Part shown: piece after piece, positions 25,708-34,255 of the stretch
Position numbering within the stretch: position 1 is the stretch's first letter
Layout of the letters: the number at the start of each line of letters is the position of its first letter
Assembly: GCF_000588875.1 (NCBI RefSeq)
Contig: NZ_JEMV01000032.1
Coordinates: forward strand, 578 to 55,199
Source of the DNA: Sphingobium sp. Ant17
Lineage (GTDB): Bacteria; Pseudomonadota; Alphaproteobacteria; Sphingomonadales; Sphingomonadaceae
Reading direction: 5' to 3'
DNA length: 54,622 nucleotides
Notes under the pieces: model-generated
Told to the model about the DNA's origin: nothing
The model's database searches: none
Seen by the model: the letters and a program-made list of their open reading frames with translations, nothing else
Translations under genes and position numbers: made by a program

Positions 25708-26160
25708 TCAGGCGACGGTCGCCGTGACGATCTTGCCCGGCGTGCGCGGCGGCTCGCCCTTGGGCAGGGCGTCGACATGCTCCATGCCCGACGTCACTTC
25801 GCCCCAGACGGTATATTGGCCGTCGAGGAAGGTCGCGTCGTCGAAGCAGATGAAGAACTGGCTGTTGGCGCTGTTGGGGTTGGACGAGCGCGCCATCGAG
25901 CAGACGCCACGCACGTGCGGCTGACGGCTGAATTCGGCCTTGATGTCGGGCAGCTTGGACCCGCCCATGCCGGTGCCGGTCGGATCGCCGCCCTGCGCCA
26001 TGAAGCCGGCGATGACGCGGTGGAACACGACGCCATCGTAAAAGCCGTCCTTGGCCAGCGTGGTGATGCGCTCGACATGGCCAGGGGCCAGGTCGGGCCG
26101 CAGCTTGATGACGACGTCGCCGCCACTGTCGAGGGCGAGGGTAAGTGTTTCTTCGGCCAT
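25708..26160 (-). CDS. cyclophilin-type peptidyl-prolyl isomerase
   Basis: 150 residues from ATG 26160 (MAEETLTLALDSGGDVVIKL). It catalyses cis-trans proline isomerisation. The cyclophilin core is clear: GVVFHRVIAGFMAQGGDPTG with the catalytic Arg, NSANSQFFICFDDATFLDG and YTVWGEVTSGM. No signal peptide, so cytoplasmic. The frame stays open far upstream across mgtE, but that part is antisense noise. Confidence 0.93.
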   Translation of the reverse strand: MAEETLTLALDSGGDVVIKLRPDLAPGHVERITTLAKDGFYDGVVFHRVIAGFMAQGGDPTGTGMGGSKLPDIKAEFSRQPHVRGVCSMARSSNPNSANSQFFICFDDATFLDGQYTVWGEVTSGMEHVDALPKGEPPRTPGKIVTATVA

Positions 26161-26328
26161 GATGATCCTCTCTTGCCGGGGAAGGGGTAGTGGCCCCCAT
26201 ATAGAGGCTATCAAAGGGGATGGAAGATTGTTGTGGAGAAGCCGTTCATTGCCGCCGCCCCATTGCAATTGTGCCGAGCATAAGCGAAAGCACCCCCATG
26301 TTACAGGAACCGGACAGTAGCGCGCGCC

Positions 26329-27762
26329 ATGAGCGATCGCGGCGATATGGCCAATGCCCGGCCCGATGAAGAACTGATCGACGCGACCGCGATCGATCAG
26401 GCCGAATCCCGTCATGACGAGGATGACCGGCTGAGACCCGAATATGTGACCGCCGTGCTGGACGCGGTGGAGGATGGCGATGCCGAGCGGGCGCGCGATC
26501 TCGTCTCGCCGCTGCACCCCGCCGATATTGCCGATCTGCTCGAACTCACGCCCGCCGACCGGCGCGGCGCGGTGGCGGCAGCGCTGGGCGATCTGGTCGG
26601 TGCGGAAGTGCTGTCCGAGCTGAACGACTATGTCCGCGACGACCTGATCGGCGATCTTGCGCCTGAACAGGTGGCAGGGTTCGCGGCCGAACTCGACACC
26701 GACGATGCCGTCGCGATGATCGAGGATATGGACGATGCCGACCAGCAGGCCGTCCTCGACGCACTCGACCCCGAAGACCGCGCCGCGATCGAAAGCGCGC
26801 TGTCCTACCCGGAAGAATCCGCCGGGCGCCTGATGCAGCGCGACCTGGTCGCCGTGCCCGAACATATGACCGTCGGCCAGGTGATCGACTATCTGCGCGA
26901 TCATGGCGACCTGACCACCGATTTCTGGGAAATCTACGTCGTCGATGCGATGCATCGGCCGGTCGGCTATTGCCAGTTGAGCTGGATCCTCACCTGCCCC
27001 CGTTCGGTCGCGATGGCCGACCTGATGAAGCGCGAACAGACGCTGATCACGGTCGACATGGACCAGGAGGAAGTCGCGCTTCGCTTCCAGAAATATGCGC
27101 TGATCTCGGCCGCCGTTGTCGATTCCGGCGGGCGGCTGGTCGGCATGATCACGGTCGATGACGTCGTCCACATCATTTCCGAAGAAGCGGGCGAGGATAT
27201 ATTGCGCCTGTCGGGCGCGGGCGAAGGCGACATCAACGAACCGATCCTGATGACGGTGCGCGCGCGCCTGATCTGGCTGGTCGTCAATCTGGGCACGGCA
27301 ATGCTGGCCGCGTCGGTCGTCGGCCTGTTCGAAGGGACGATCGAACGCTTCGCCATGCTCGCCGCGCTGATGGGCATCGTGTCGGGCATGGGCGGCAATG
27401 CGGGGACGCAGACGCTGGCCGTGGTCGTCCGCGCACTCGCCACCAATCAGCTGACCAGTTCCAACACCGCGCGCATGATCGGCCGGGAATTCCGCATTGC
27501 CGCCACCAATGGCGCGACGCTCGGCACGCTGATCGCGATCGGCTCCTATGTGATTTATGGACGGCTCGACCTGTCGCTCGTCTTCGGCGCGGCGATCCTG
27601 ACTAACAATATGGTCGCGGGGCTTGCCGGCGTGCTGGTGCCGGTCACGCTGGAACGCAACAATGTCGATCCGGCGGTATCCTCCGCCGTGTTCGTGACGA
27701 TGATGACGGATTCGCTGGGCTTTTTCACCTTCCTTGGGCTCGCCACGCTCTTCCTGCGTTGA
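26329..27762 (+). CDS. mgtE: magnesium transporter MgtE
   Basis: 477 residues, normal MgtE length. The acidic N domain (about 30-155, ELTPADRRGAVAAALGDLVG and DAVAMIEDMDDADQQ) and two CBS domains (about 160-280, RDLVAVPEHMTVGQVIDYL) form the cytoplasmic Mg2+ sensor. Five membrane helices follow (about 310-477), with GIVSGMGGNAGTQTLAVVVRA forming the pore helix. A Mg2+-gated channel of the inner membrane. Divergent from the cyclophilin gene; no M-box leader is apparent in the 168 bp upstream. Confidence 0.95.
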   Translation: MSDRGDMANARPDEELIDATAIDQAESRHDEDDRLRPEYVTAVLDAVEDGDAERARDLVSPLHPADIADLLELTPADRRGAVAAALGDLVGAEVLSELNDYVRDDLIGDLAPEQVAGFAAELDTDDAVAMIEDMDDADQQAVLDALDPEDRAAIESALSYPEESAGRLMQRDLVAVPEHMTVGQVIDYLRDHGDLTTDFWEIYVVDAMHRPVGYCQLSWILTCPRSVAMADLMKREQTLITVDMDQEEVALRFQKYALISAAVVDSGGRLVGMITVDDVVHIISEEAGEDILRLSGAGEGDINEPILMTVRARLIWLVVNLGTAMLAASVVGLFEGTIERFAMLAALMGIVSGMGGNAGTQTLAVVVRALATNQLTSSNTARMIGREFRIAATNGATLGTLIAIGSYVIYGRLDLSLVFGAAILTNNMVAGLAGVLVPVTLERNNVDPAVSSAVFVTMMTDSLGFFTFLGLATLFLR

Positions 27763-27793
27763 CGCCGCGGCGCACCGTCCCCAGATCGCGACC

Positions 27794-28191
27794 ATGCCGC
27801 TGCACATCACCAAGATCGCTTTTCGCAGCGAAAGCCCCGCTACCTTGCGCGCCTGGCTGGAAAGCCAGCCCGGCGAAGCGCGGATCACCACCCGCTATCT
27901 GCCCAAGCGGGTCGAGGAAATGGCGGGCGGATCGCTCTACTGGATCCACGCGCATATGCTCGTCGGCCGCAGCCCGATCCTGGGCTTCGAGGAAACGGGA
28001 CAGGGTCGCCACTGGGTCCGGCTCGAACCCCGGCTGATCCCGGTGCGCGCCGCCCCCAAACGCGCGCATCAGGCTGGCGCTATCTGGAGGACAAGGACGC
28101 GCCGCCGGACTTGGCCGATGGCGAAGTCGATGCCCGCGATGCCATGCCCCCTGCAATGCTGCACGAACTGGCGAAGCTGGGCTTGGTCTAA
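27794..28191 (+). pseudogene. DUF1489 protein with one-base frameshift
   Basis: From ATG 27794 the protein reads MPLHITKIAFRSES, TTRYLPKRVEEMAGGSLYWI and WVRLEPRLIPVRAAPKRAHQ as in the DUF1489 family. A single G is missing near 28072. The family continuation (GWRYLEDKDAPPDL, AMPPAMLHELAKLGLV) resumes in the next frame and ends at TAA 28189-28191. Repaired it is 132 residues. The family's function is unknown. Starts 31 bp after mgtE. Confidence 0.82.
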
Positions 28192-28249
28192 AGGGCATAA
28201 GCCTCTGAAACGCTGGACTTGTCCCTAAAAGGAACATAGCACGAACACT

Positions 28250-29494
28250 ATGGTCCAGATGTCCACCCGTCAGAAGCTCGAAATCCTCGCCGACGCGGCC
28301 AAATATGACGCCTCCTGCGCCTCGTCCGGCACATCGAAACGGGATTCGCGCGGGGGCAAGGGCATCGGCTCGACCGAGGGCATGGGCATTTGCCACGCCT
28401 ATGCGCCCGATGGCCGCTGCATCTCGCTGCTCAAGATATTGCTGACCAACAGCTGCATCTTCGACTGCCATTATTGCATCAACCGCAAGTCGAGCGATGT
28501 GCGCCGCGCCCGCTTCACCGCCAAGGAGGTGGTGGACCTGACGCTCAGCTTCTACCGCCGCAATTATATCGAGGGGCTGTTCCTCTCCTCCGGCATCATC
28601 CGCTCGTCCGACTATACGATGGAGCAGATGGTCGAGGTGGCCCGATCGCTGCGCGAGGATCATGATTTTCGCGGCTATATCCATTTGAAGACCATCCCCG
28701 ATGCCGACCCCGGCTTGATGCGGCAGGCGGGGCTGCATGCCGACCGGCTGTCGATCAATGTCGAGCTGCCGACCGAAAGCGGGCTCAAGCGGCTTGCGCC
28801 GGAAAAGGACGGTGCCCGGATCGAAGGCGCGATGGGCCAGATGCGCACCGAAATGGAGGACAGCGGCGACGCGCGCCGCAAATATCGCCATGCCCCGCGC
28901 TTCGCGCCTGCGGGCCAGTCCACCCAGATGATCGTCGGCGCGGACGCCGCCGACGATCGGGCGATCATCACGCGGGCGAGCAGCCTCTATGACCGCCACC
29001 GGTTGCGCCGCGTCTATTATAGCGCCTTTTCGCCCATCCCCTCGCCCAGCGCCGTGCTGCCGCTCAAACGCCCGCCGCTGATGCGCGAACATCGGCTCTA
29101 CCAGTCCGACTGGATGATGCGCTTCTATGGCTATGACGCGAGCGAAGTGGCGGCGGCGACCGACGCGGCAACCGGTTGCCTGCCGCTCGACATCGATCCC
29201 AAGCTCGCCTGGGCGCTCAACCATCGCGCCATCTTTCCGGTCGATGTTAATCGCGCCCCGCGTGAGGCGCTGCTGCGGGTGCCGGGGCTGGGGGTCAAGG
29301 CGGTCGATCGCATCCTCGCCAGCCGCCGCCATCGCCGCCTGCGGCTTGATGATGTTGCGCGGATGACGACCTCGATCAAGAAGCTGCGGCCCTTTCTGGT
29401 GACGGCGGATTGGCGTCCGGTGGCGCTCATTGACCGCGCCGATCTGCGCGCCCGCATGACGCCACCCGCCAGCCAGCTCGAACTCTTTGTCTAA
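28250..29494 (+). CDS. radical SAM protein linked to UdgX (putative DNA modification/repair)
   Basis: 414 residues. The radical-SAM cluster motif CxxxCxxC is Cys69, Cys73 and Cys76 (SCIFDCHYCINR), inside a TIM-barrel of about residues 55-280 with further conserved cysteines at 23, 48 and 57. Residues about 330-385 form helix-hairpin-helix DNA-binding motifs (NRAPREALLRVPGLGVKAVD). This is the family annotated as a putative DNA modification/repair radical SAM protein that travels with a DUF4130/UdgX gene, which lies three genes downstream. The reaction is unknown. ATG 28259 is an alternative start. Confidence 0.88.
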   Translation: MVQMSTRQKLEILADAAKYDASCASSGTSKRDSRGGKGIGSTEGMGICHAYAPDGRCISLLKILLTNSCIFDCHYCINRKSSDVRRARFTAKEVVDLTLSFYRRNYIEGLFLSSGIIRSSDYTMEQMVEVARSLREDHDFRGYIHLKTIPDADPGLMRQAGLHADRLSINVELPTESGLKRLAPEKDGARIEGAMGQMRTEMEDSGDARRKYRHAPRFAPAGQSTQMIVGADAADDRAIITRASSLYDRHRLRRVYYSAFSPIPSPSAVLPLKRPPLMREHRLYQSDWMMRFYGYDASEVAAATDAATGCLPLDIDPKLAWALNHRAIFPVDVNRAPREALLRVPGLGVKAVDRILASRRHRRLRLDDVARMTTSIKKLRPFLVTADWRPVALIDRADLRARMTPPASQLELFV

Positions 29495-29568
29495 CCGCGA
29501 CTTTTCCGGTTGCTTCCGAGTCGCGATCGTGGAATTCTTCAGCTTTCCGTCATTCAGGGGGTCGGGTC

Positions 29569-29922
29569 TTGGCGACGATGTTCGACAATCAGGCAATGGG
29601 CCGCAGCGGCGGCTTTGCGAAGCGGATCAGCAGCCATCTGGCGGCGGCGCTGGTGGTCTTCTGCCTGTTGCAGATTTTCATCGTCGCGAAGATGGGCGGG
29701 TCGCTCGTCCTGCACCTGGGCGTCATCATCGCGATCGGCGGCTATGCGATCGCCGCGCGCGGGCTGGAGCGGCGCTGGCAGATGCTCGACCACAGCAGCC
29801 TGTCGCGCAGCGGCCTTGCCCTCCGCTTTCGCCGCGATGTGATGCAATTATGGGCCGCCAGCCTTGTCGGTGCCGCTTTGTGGGTGCCCGTCGCCATCAT
29901 TTTCCGCGCCCTGTTCGGCTGA
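29569..29922 (+). CDS. small inner membrane protein
   Basis: 117 residues from TTG 29569 (AGGGGG upstream), or 114 from ATG 29578. Three hydrophobic segments (LAAALVVFCLLQIFIVA about 24-40, a second at about 44-60, and WAASLVGAALWVPVAIIFRAL at the C-terminus) flank a basic stretch. No family recognised. It lies between the radical SAM and hemerythrin genes on the same strand. Confidence 0.65.
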   Translation: MATMFDNQAMGRSGGFAKRISSHLAAALVVFCLLQIFIVAKMGGSLVLHLGVIIAIGGYAIAARGLERRWQMLDHSSLSRSGLALRFRRDVMQLWAASLVGAALWVPVAIIFRALFG

Positions 29923-29989
29923 AGGCGGATCGGCGGGAGCCAATTGCCGTTCGCGTCGTTGTGATCCTTCGAACCAGGGAGGAATCAGC

Positions 29990-30450
29990 ATGGCCGACAC
30001 CAATATTTTCGATCGCCTGAAACAGGATCATGACGCGCATCGCCAGCTTTTCGAGAAGATGGCCAAGGCGGAGAGCGACGACCAGCTCGAAAAATTATTC
30101 GCGCAATTTGCCGTCGAAGTGACCGCCCACGCTGCGGCCGAGGAAGAAACCCTCTACGCCACCATGTTGTCGCGCCCGGACCTGCGCGAAGATGCGCAGC
30201 ATAGCGTGTCCGAACATAAGGAAATCGACGATTATCTCGAAGAACTGGACGGGCTGAAATTCAACGGCGAAGCCTGGCGCAAGACATTCGCGACATGAAG
30301 AAGCGCTACCTCCATCATATCGAGGAGGAAGAGGAAGAGATGTTCCCGACCGCCGCCAAGGATCTGACGGCGGAAGAGGAAGAGAAGCTCGGCGCGCTGT
30401 TCGCCAAGCGCAAGCCCGCCGAACTGGAACGCGCCCAGGCAGAGGAATAA
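29990..30450 (+). pseudogene. hemerythrin HHE-domain protein with one-base frameshift
   Basis: From ATG 29990 (GGAGGAA upstream) it reads MADTNIFDRLKQDHDAHRQLFEKMA, EVTAHAAAEEETLYATML and SEHKEIDDYLEELDGLK, the helices and His/Glu ligands of a hemerythrin-like di-iron bundle. One base, probably C, is missing near 30290, and the final helix (MKKRYLHHIEEEEEEMFP onward) continues in the next frame to TAA 30448. Repaired it is 153 residues. Such proteins bind iron, O2 or NO. Sits 10 bp before the UdgX fusion gene. Confidence 0.8.
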
Positions 30451-30460
30451 GCGAGACACC

Positions 30461-31864
30461 ATGCACCGCGTCGCCCTGACCGCGCCCGATGATATGGACG
30501 GTTGGCGGTCGGCGGCGCGGCGGCTGGCGATGGCGGGCGTCGATCCCGCCGATGTCGTGTGGCAGGTCGGGGATGCGCCGGGCGACCTGTTCGGCGACGC
30601 CCCGCTCCCGCCCGACAACAAAAGCAGCGCTTTTTCCGTCCCGCGCAGCTTCGTCTCGCTGGCCGAGAGCGCGATCCTGCACAGCGACCCCAGCCGCTTC
30701 GCCTTTCTCTACGCCCTGCTGTGCCGCGTGCGCGCGCGGCCGGGGACGATGGAGGACAGCGCCGACCCGATGCTGGGGCGGGTGCAGGCACTCGCCAAGT
30801 CGGTGCGGCGCGACATTCACAAGATGCGCGCCTTCGTCCGCTTCCGCGAGATGGCGGATGCCGACGGCCCCCGCTTCGTCGCCTGGTTCGAGCCGGATCA
30901 TCATATCGTGCGCGCCAATGCCGGTTTCTTCATGCGCCGCTTCGCCACCATGCACTGGTCGATCCTGACGCCCGATGTCAGCATTCATTGGGACGGCACG
31001 ACATTGCGCGAAGGCCCCGGCGCCAGCCGCGCCGACGCGCCGCAGGGCGACCCGGTCGAGGCGCTGTGGAAGGGCTATTATGCCGCCATCTTCAACCCGG
31101 CCCGGCTGAAGACCGGCGCGATGCTGTCGGAAATGCCCAAGAAATATTGGCGCAACCTGCCCGAAGCCGCGCTGATTCCCGACCTGATCGCCGGGGCGCA
31201 GCAGCGCGAGGCCGCGATGATCGCCACCGTCCCGACCCCGCCCAAGCGCGCAAGCAACAGCGCGACCGCTTGGGATGCCTTGCGCGCCGAAGCCATGGCC
31301 TGCACTCGCTGCCCGTTGCATCAACATGCGACCCAGACGGTATTCGGCGAAGGCCCGCTCACCGCGCCGCTGATGTTCATCGGCGAACAGCCGGGCGATC
31401 AGGAGGATCTGGCCGGTCGCCCCTTCGTCGGCCCCGCCGGGCAATTGTTCGATGATGCGCTGGCACAGGCGGGCGTCGATCGCGCCCAGGCCTATGTCAC
31501 CAATGCCGTCAAACATTTCAAATATGAACAGCGCGGCAAGCGCCGCATCCACCAGACCCCGGTCGCGGGCGAGGTGCAGGCCTGCCGCTGGTGGCTGGAT
31601 CAGGAGCGCGCAATCCTGCGCCCCCGCATCATCGTCGCGCTGGGCGCGACCGCCGCGCGCGCGATGCTGGGCAAGGCAGTGACGATCAGCGGGACGCGCG
31701 GTGCCGCCATCCCGCTGGAAGACGGCGCGGAAGGCTGGGTGACGGTCCACCCCAGCTATGTGCTGCGCCTGCCCGACGAAGACCGACGGGCGGAAGAGCA
31801 AGCGCGCTTCGTCGCGGACCTGGCGATGATCGGCGATCGGGTGCGGGCCCTGACCGCCGACTAA
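30461..31864 (+). CDS. udgX: DUF4130-UdgX fusion, uracil-DNA crosslinking protein
   Basis: 467 residues in two parts. Residues about 1-245 are DUF4130, the domain linked to the radical SAM partner. Residues about 265-467 are a family-4-like uracil-DNA glycosylase of UdgX type: FeS cysteines at 281, 284 and 375 (a fourth is not evident), [20 protein letters not shown] (about 308), the UdgX-specific loop KRRIH at 360-364, and HPSYVLR. In UdgX the loop histidine (here His364) bonds covalently to the sugar after uracil excision. Same strand as the radical SAM gene, 1 kb downstream. Confidence 0.92.
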   Translation: MHRVALTAPDDMDGWRSAARRLAMAGVDPADVVWQVGDAPGDLFGDAPLPPDNKSSAFSVPRSFVSLAESAILHSDPSRFAFLYALLCRVRARPGTMEDSADPMLGRVQALAKSVRRDIHKMRAFVRFREMADADGPRFVAWFEPDHHIVRANAGFFMRRFATMHWSILTPDVSIHWDGTTLREGPGASRADAPQGDPVEALWKGYYAAIFNPARLKTGAMLSEMPKKYWRNLPEAALIPDLIAGAQQREAAMIATVPTPPKRASNSATAWDALRAEAMACTRCPLHQHATQTVFGEGPLTAPLMFIGEQPGDQEDLAGRPFVGPAGQLFDDALAQAGVDRAQAYVTNAVKHFKYEQRGKRRIHQTPVAGEVQACRWWLDQERAILRPRIIVALGATAARAMLGKAVTISGTRGAAIPLEDGAEGWVTVHPSYVLRLPDEDRRAEEQARFVADLAMIGDRVRALTAD

Positions 31865-31943
31865 GCCCTGTATTTTTGTGGCCTACGCGCCTAAAGGCCT
31901 GCCCGAACGCATCCGTCCGACCCGCAACCCAGAAAGCCCCGCC

Positions 31944-33533
31944 ATGACCGACTATCCCATCAAGCGCGCCCTCCTGTCCGTATCGGACAAAGCGGGGCTC
32001 ATCGAACTGGGGCAGGCGCTGGGCAAGCATGGCGTCGAGCTGGTGTCGACCGGCGGCACCGCCAAGGCGCTGCGCGACGCGGGCCTGACCGTCATGGACA
32101 TTTCCGACCTGACCGGCTTTCCCGAAATGATGGACGGCCGCGTCAAGACGCTGCACCCCAAGGTGCATGGCGGCCTGCTCGCGGTGCGCAACAATCCAGA
32201 GCATGTCGCGTCGATGGACGAACATGCAATCGGTGCGATCGACCTCGTCGTCGTCAATCTCTACCCCTTCGCCGCGACCGTGGCCAAGGGGGCCGCGCGC
32301 GATGAGATCATCGAGAATATCGACATTGGCGGCCCCTCGATGGTCCGCTCCGCCGCGAAGAATCATGAAAGCGTGGCGATCGTCACTGATCCCGCCGACT
32401 ATGCCCGCCTGATCACCGAAATGGACGAAAAGGGCGGCGCGACCAGCTATGATTTCCGCCGTATGCTGGCGGCCAAGGCCTATGCCGCAACTGCGGCCTA
32501 TGATTCGATGATCGCCAGCTGGTTCGCCTTCGCCGATCAGGGCGTCACTTTCCCCGAAACACTCGCTGTTGCCAGCACGCTTGGCACCACGCTGCGCTAC
32601 GGCGAAAACCCGCACCAGTCCGCCGCCCTCTATCTGCCGACCAGCCCATCGGCGAACGGCATTGCCCAGGCGACCCAGATTCAGGGCAAGGAACTGTCCT
32701 ACAATAATTATAACGACGCCGACGCCGCGCTGGAGCTGGTCAGCGAATTTCGCGACGGCCCGCCGACCGTGGTCATCGTCAAGCATGCCAACCCCTGCGG
32801 CGTCGCCACCGGCGCGACCCTGATCGAAGCCTATGAAGCGGCGCTGGCCTGCGACAGCGTGTCGGCCTTTGGCGGCATCATCGCCGTCAACCGCCCGCTC
32901 GATGGCCCCACCGCCGAAGCGATCAGCGGCATCTTCACTGAAGTCGTCGCCGCGCCCGATGCCGATGATGCCGCGCGCGCGATCTTCGCCAAGAAGAAGA
33001 ACCTGCGCTTGCTGCTGACCGGCGACCTGCCCGATCCGGCGCGGCCGGGCCTGCAGCTCAAGAGCATCGCGGGCGGCCTGTTGGTGCAGAGCCGCGATAA
33101 TGGCCAGGTGACGCGCGACGCGCTCAAGGTCGTGACCAAGCGCGCCCCGACCGACCAGGAACTGGCCGACTGCCTGTTCGCCTGGACCGTGGCCAAGCAT
33201 GTGAAGTCCAACGCCATCGTCTATGCCAAGGACGGCAGCACCGCAGGCGTCGGCGCTGGCCAGATGAACCGCCTCGAATCCGCGCGTATCGCCGCCTGGA
33301 AGGCCCGGGATGCCGCCGAAAAGGCAGGCTGGGCCGAAGCGCGCACGATCGGCTCGGCGGTGGCGTCCGACGCCTTCTTCCCCTTCGCCGATGGCCTGCT
33401 GGCCGCGGTCGAGGCGGGGGCGACCGCCGTCATCCAGCCGGGCGGATCGATCCGCGACGACGAGGTCATCGCCGCCGCCAACGAAGCGGGCCTCGCCATG
33501 GTCTTCACCGGCATGCGCCACTTCCGGCATTAA
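31944..33533 (+). CDS. purH: bifunctional AICAR formyltransferase / IMP cyclohydrolase
   Basis: 529 residues from ATG 31944 ([16 protein letters not shown]); the frame opens earlier but homology starts here. It performs the last two steps of IMP synthesis. The N-terminal MGS-like cyclohydrolase domain ([29 protein letters not shown]) and the C-terminal formyltransferase with [23 protein letters not shown] and [13 protein letters not shown] are complete. Ends in RHFRH. A terminator hairpin follows. Confidence 0.97.
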   Translation: MTDYPIKRALLSVSDKAGLIELGQALGKHGVELVSTGGTAKALRDAGLTVMDISDLTGFPEMMDGRVKTLHPKVHGGLLAVRNNPEHVASMDEHAIGAIDLVVVNLYPFAATVAKGAARDEIIENIDIGGPSMVRSAAKNHESVAIVTDPADYARLITEMDEKGGATSYDFRRMLAAKAYAATAAYDSMIASWFAFADQGVTFPETLAVASTLGTTLRYGENPHQSAALYLPTSPSANGIAQATQIQGKELSYNNYNDADAALELVSEFRDGPPTVVIVKHANPCGVATGATLIEAYEAALACDSVSAFGGIIAVNRPLDGPTAEAISGIFTEVVAAPDADDAARAIFAKKKNLRLLLTGDLPDPARPGLQLKSIAGGLLVQSRDNGQVTRDALKVVTKRAPTDQELADCLFAWTVAKHVKSNAIVYAKDGSTAGVGAGQMNRLESARIAAWKARDAAEKAGWAEARTIGSAVASDAFFPFADGLLAAVEAGATAVIQPGGSIRDDEVIAAANEAGLAMVFTGMRHFRH

Positions 33534-33583
33534 GCGTCGAAAAATGCACGAATAGGCGAAGCCTGTTCACAAAGCCATGACAC

Positions 33584-33610
33584 GGGTGCGAAGACAAAGC
33601 CTTCGCACCC
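33584..33610. terminator. terminator hairpin after purH
   Basis: GGGTGCGAAG (33584-33593) pairs perfectly with CTTCGCACCC (33601-33610) across a 7-base loop, about 50 bp after the purH stop. No strong T-run follows, but the 10-bp perfect stem and position support a transcript end. Confidence 0.65.
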
Positions 33611-33743
33611 GCAAAATAACGGTTTTCCGCCACTTTTTGTCAACTGGCCCCTTTTCAACCGCACCGGCGAGGCTTATTTACAGCGTGACCCTATATCCAT
33701 GCAGATGTGGGGCTGAAAAAATAATGTTCGACAGGAGATTAGG

Positions 33744-34076
33744 ATGAATAAGAAAACACTGGTGGCATTCGCCGCCACGATCGCCCTTGCGCTGCCCGGT
33801 GTGGCCAGCGCGGGCAGCAACGACATGGATGTGATCGTCGACGGCCATGCGGGCACGGAAACCCGTTCGGTAGCCGTATCGGTGGCGGATCTCAATCTGG
33901 CCAAGAGCCGCGACATGCGTCGTGCCGATTCGCGGGTGACCCGCGCGGCCAAGCAGGTGTGCGGCTTCGTGAACGGGTCGATCCTGCCCGTGACCGACGA
34001 TTATCGCACCTGCTTTGGCCAGGCCATGGACGGTGCGCGCAGCGACCTCAGCAACATGGCCCAGCGCCAGATCTGA
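33744..34076 (+). CDS. UrcA-family exported protein
   Basis: 110 residues with a signal peptide (about 1-23, ending ASAGS). The UrcA domain pattern follows: TRSVAVSVADLNLAKSRDMRRADSRVTRAAKQVC and a second Cys in YRTCFGQAMDGARSDL, which probably forms a disulfide. These small periplasmic proteins are frequent in sphingomonads; role unknown. AGGAGATTAGG precedes the ATG. A paralogue, frameshifted, is at 42013. Confidence 0.85.
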   Translation: MNKKTLVAFAATIALALPGVASAGSNDMDVIVDGHAGTETRSVAVSVADLNLAKSRDMRRADSRVTRAAKQVCGFVNGSILPVTDDYRTCFGQAMDGARSDLSNMAQRQI

Positions 34077-34113
34077 GTGCCGCTTGTCGCTTCCCCCCGC
34101 ACGAAGGGGACTG

Positions 34114-34149
34114 CAAAGGGCCGTTCCGCACCAGCGGGGCGGCCCTTTG
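34114..34149. terminator. terminator hairpin after the UrcA gene
   Basis: CAAAGGGCCG (34114-34123) pairs with CGGCCCTTTG (34140-34149) and ends in a short T-run (CCCTTTGT), a plausible intrinsic terminator 40 bp after the UrcA stop. Confidence 0.75.
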
Positions 34150-34255
34150 TCATGAGGCCATCATCCCGGTGCGATGATTACCGCCTGTTAACCAGTCCTT
34201 AGAGGATTTCCTTCACTCCCGATACGACGAAAGACCATCGGGGGAATTGCCTGTC

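Noticed and set aside
26161..26328. M-box riboswitch upstream of mgtE
   Set aside because: Only 168 bp between divergent genes, with no recognisable M-box stem pattern.
26161..27891. Long minus-strand extension upstream of the cyclophilin
   Set aside because: Homology begins at ATG 26160; upstream sequence is the complement of mgtE and low-complexity.
27725..29596. 623-codon minus-strand frame opposite DUF1489 and the radical SAM gene
   Set aside because: Antisense to recognised genes; Arg/His/Gln-rich translation with no family pattern.
30095..33530. Two long minus-strand frames opposite the hemerythrin, UdgX and purH genes
   Set aside because: Both are complements of well-conserved plus-strand genes and show no domain signature.
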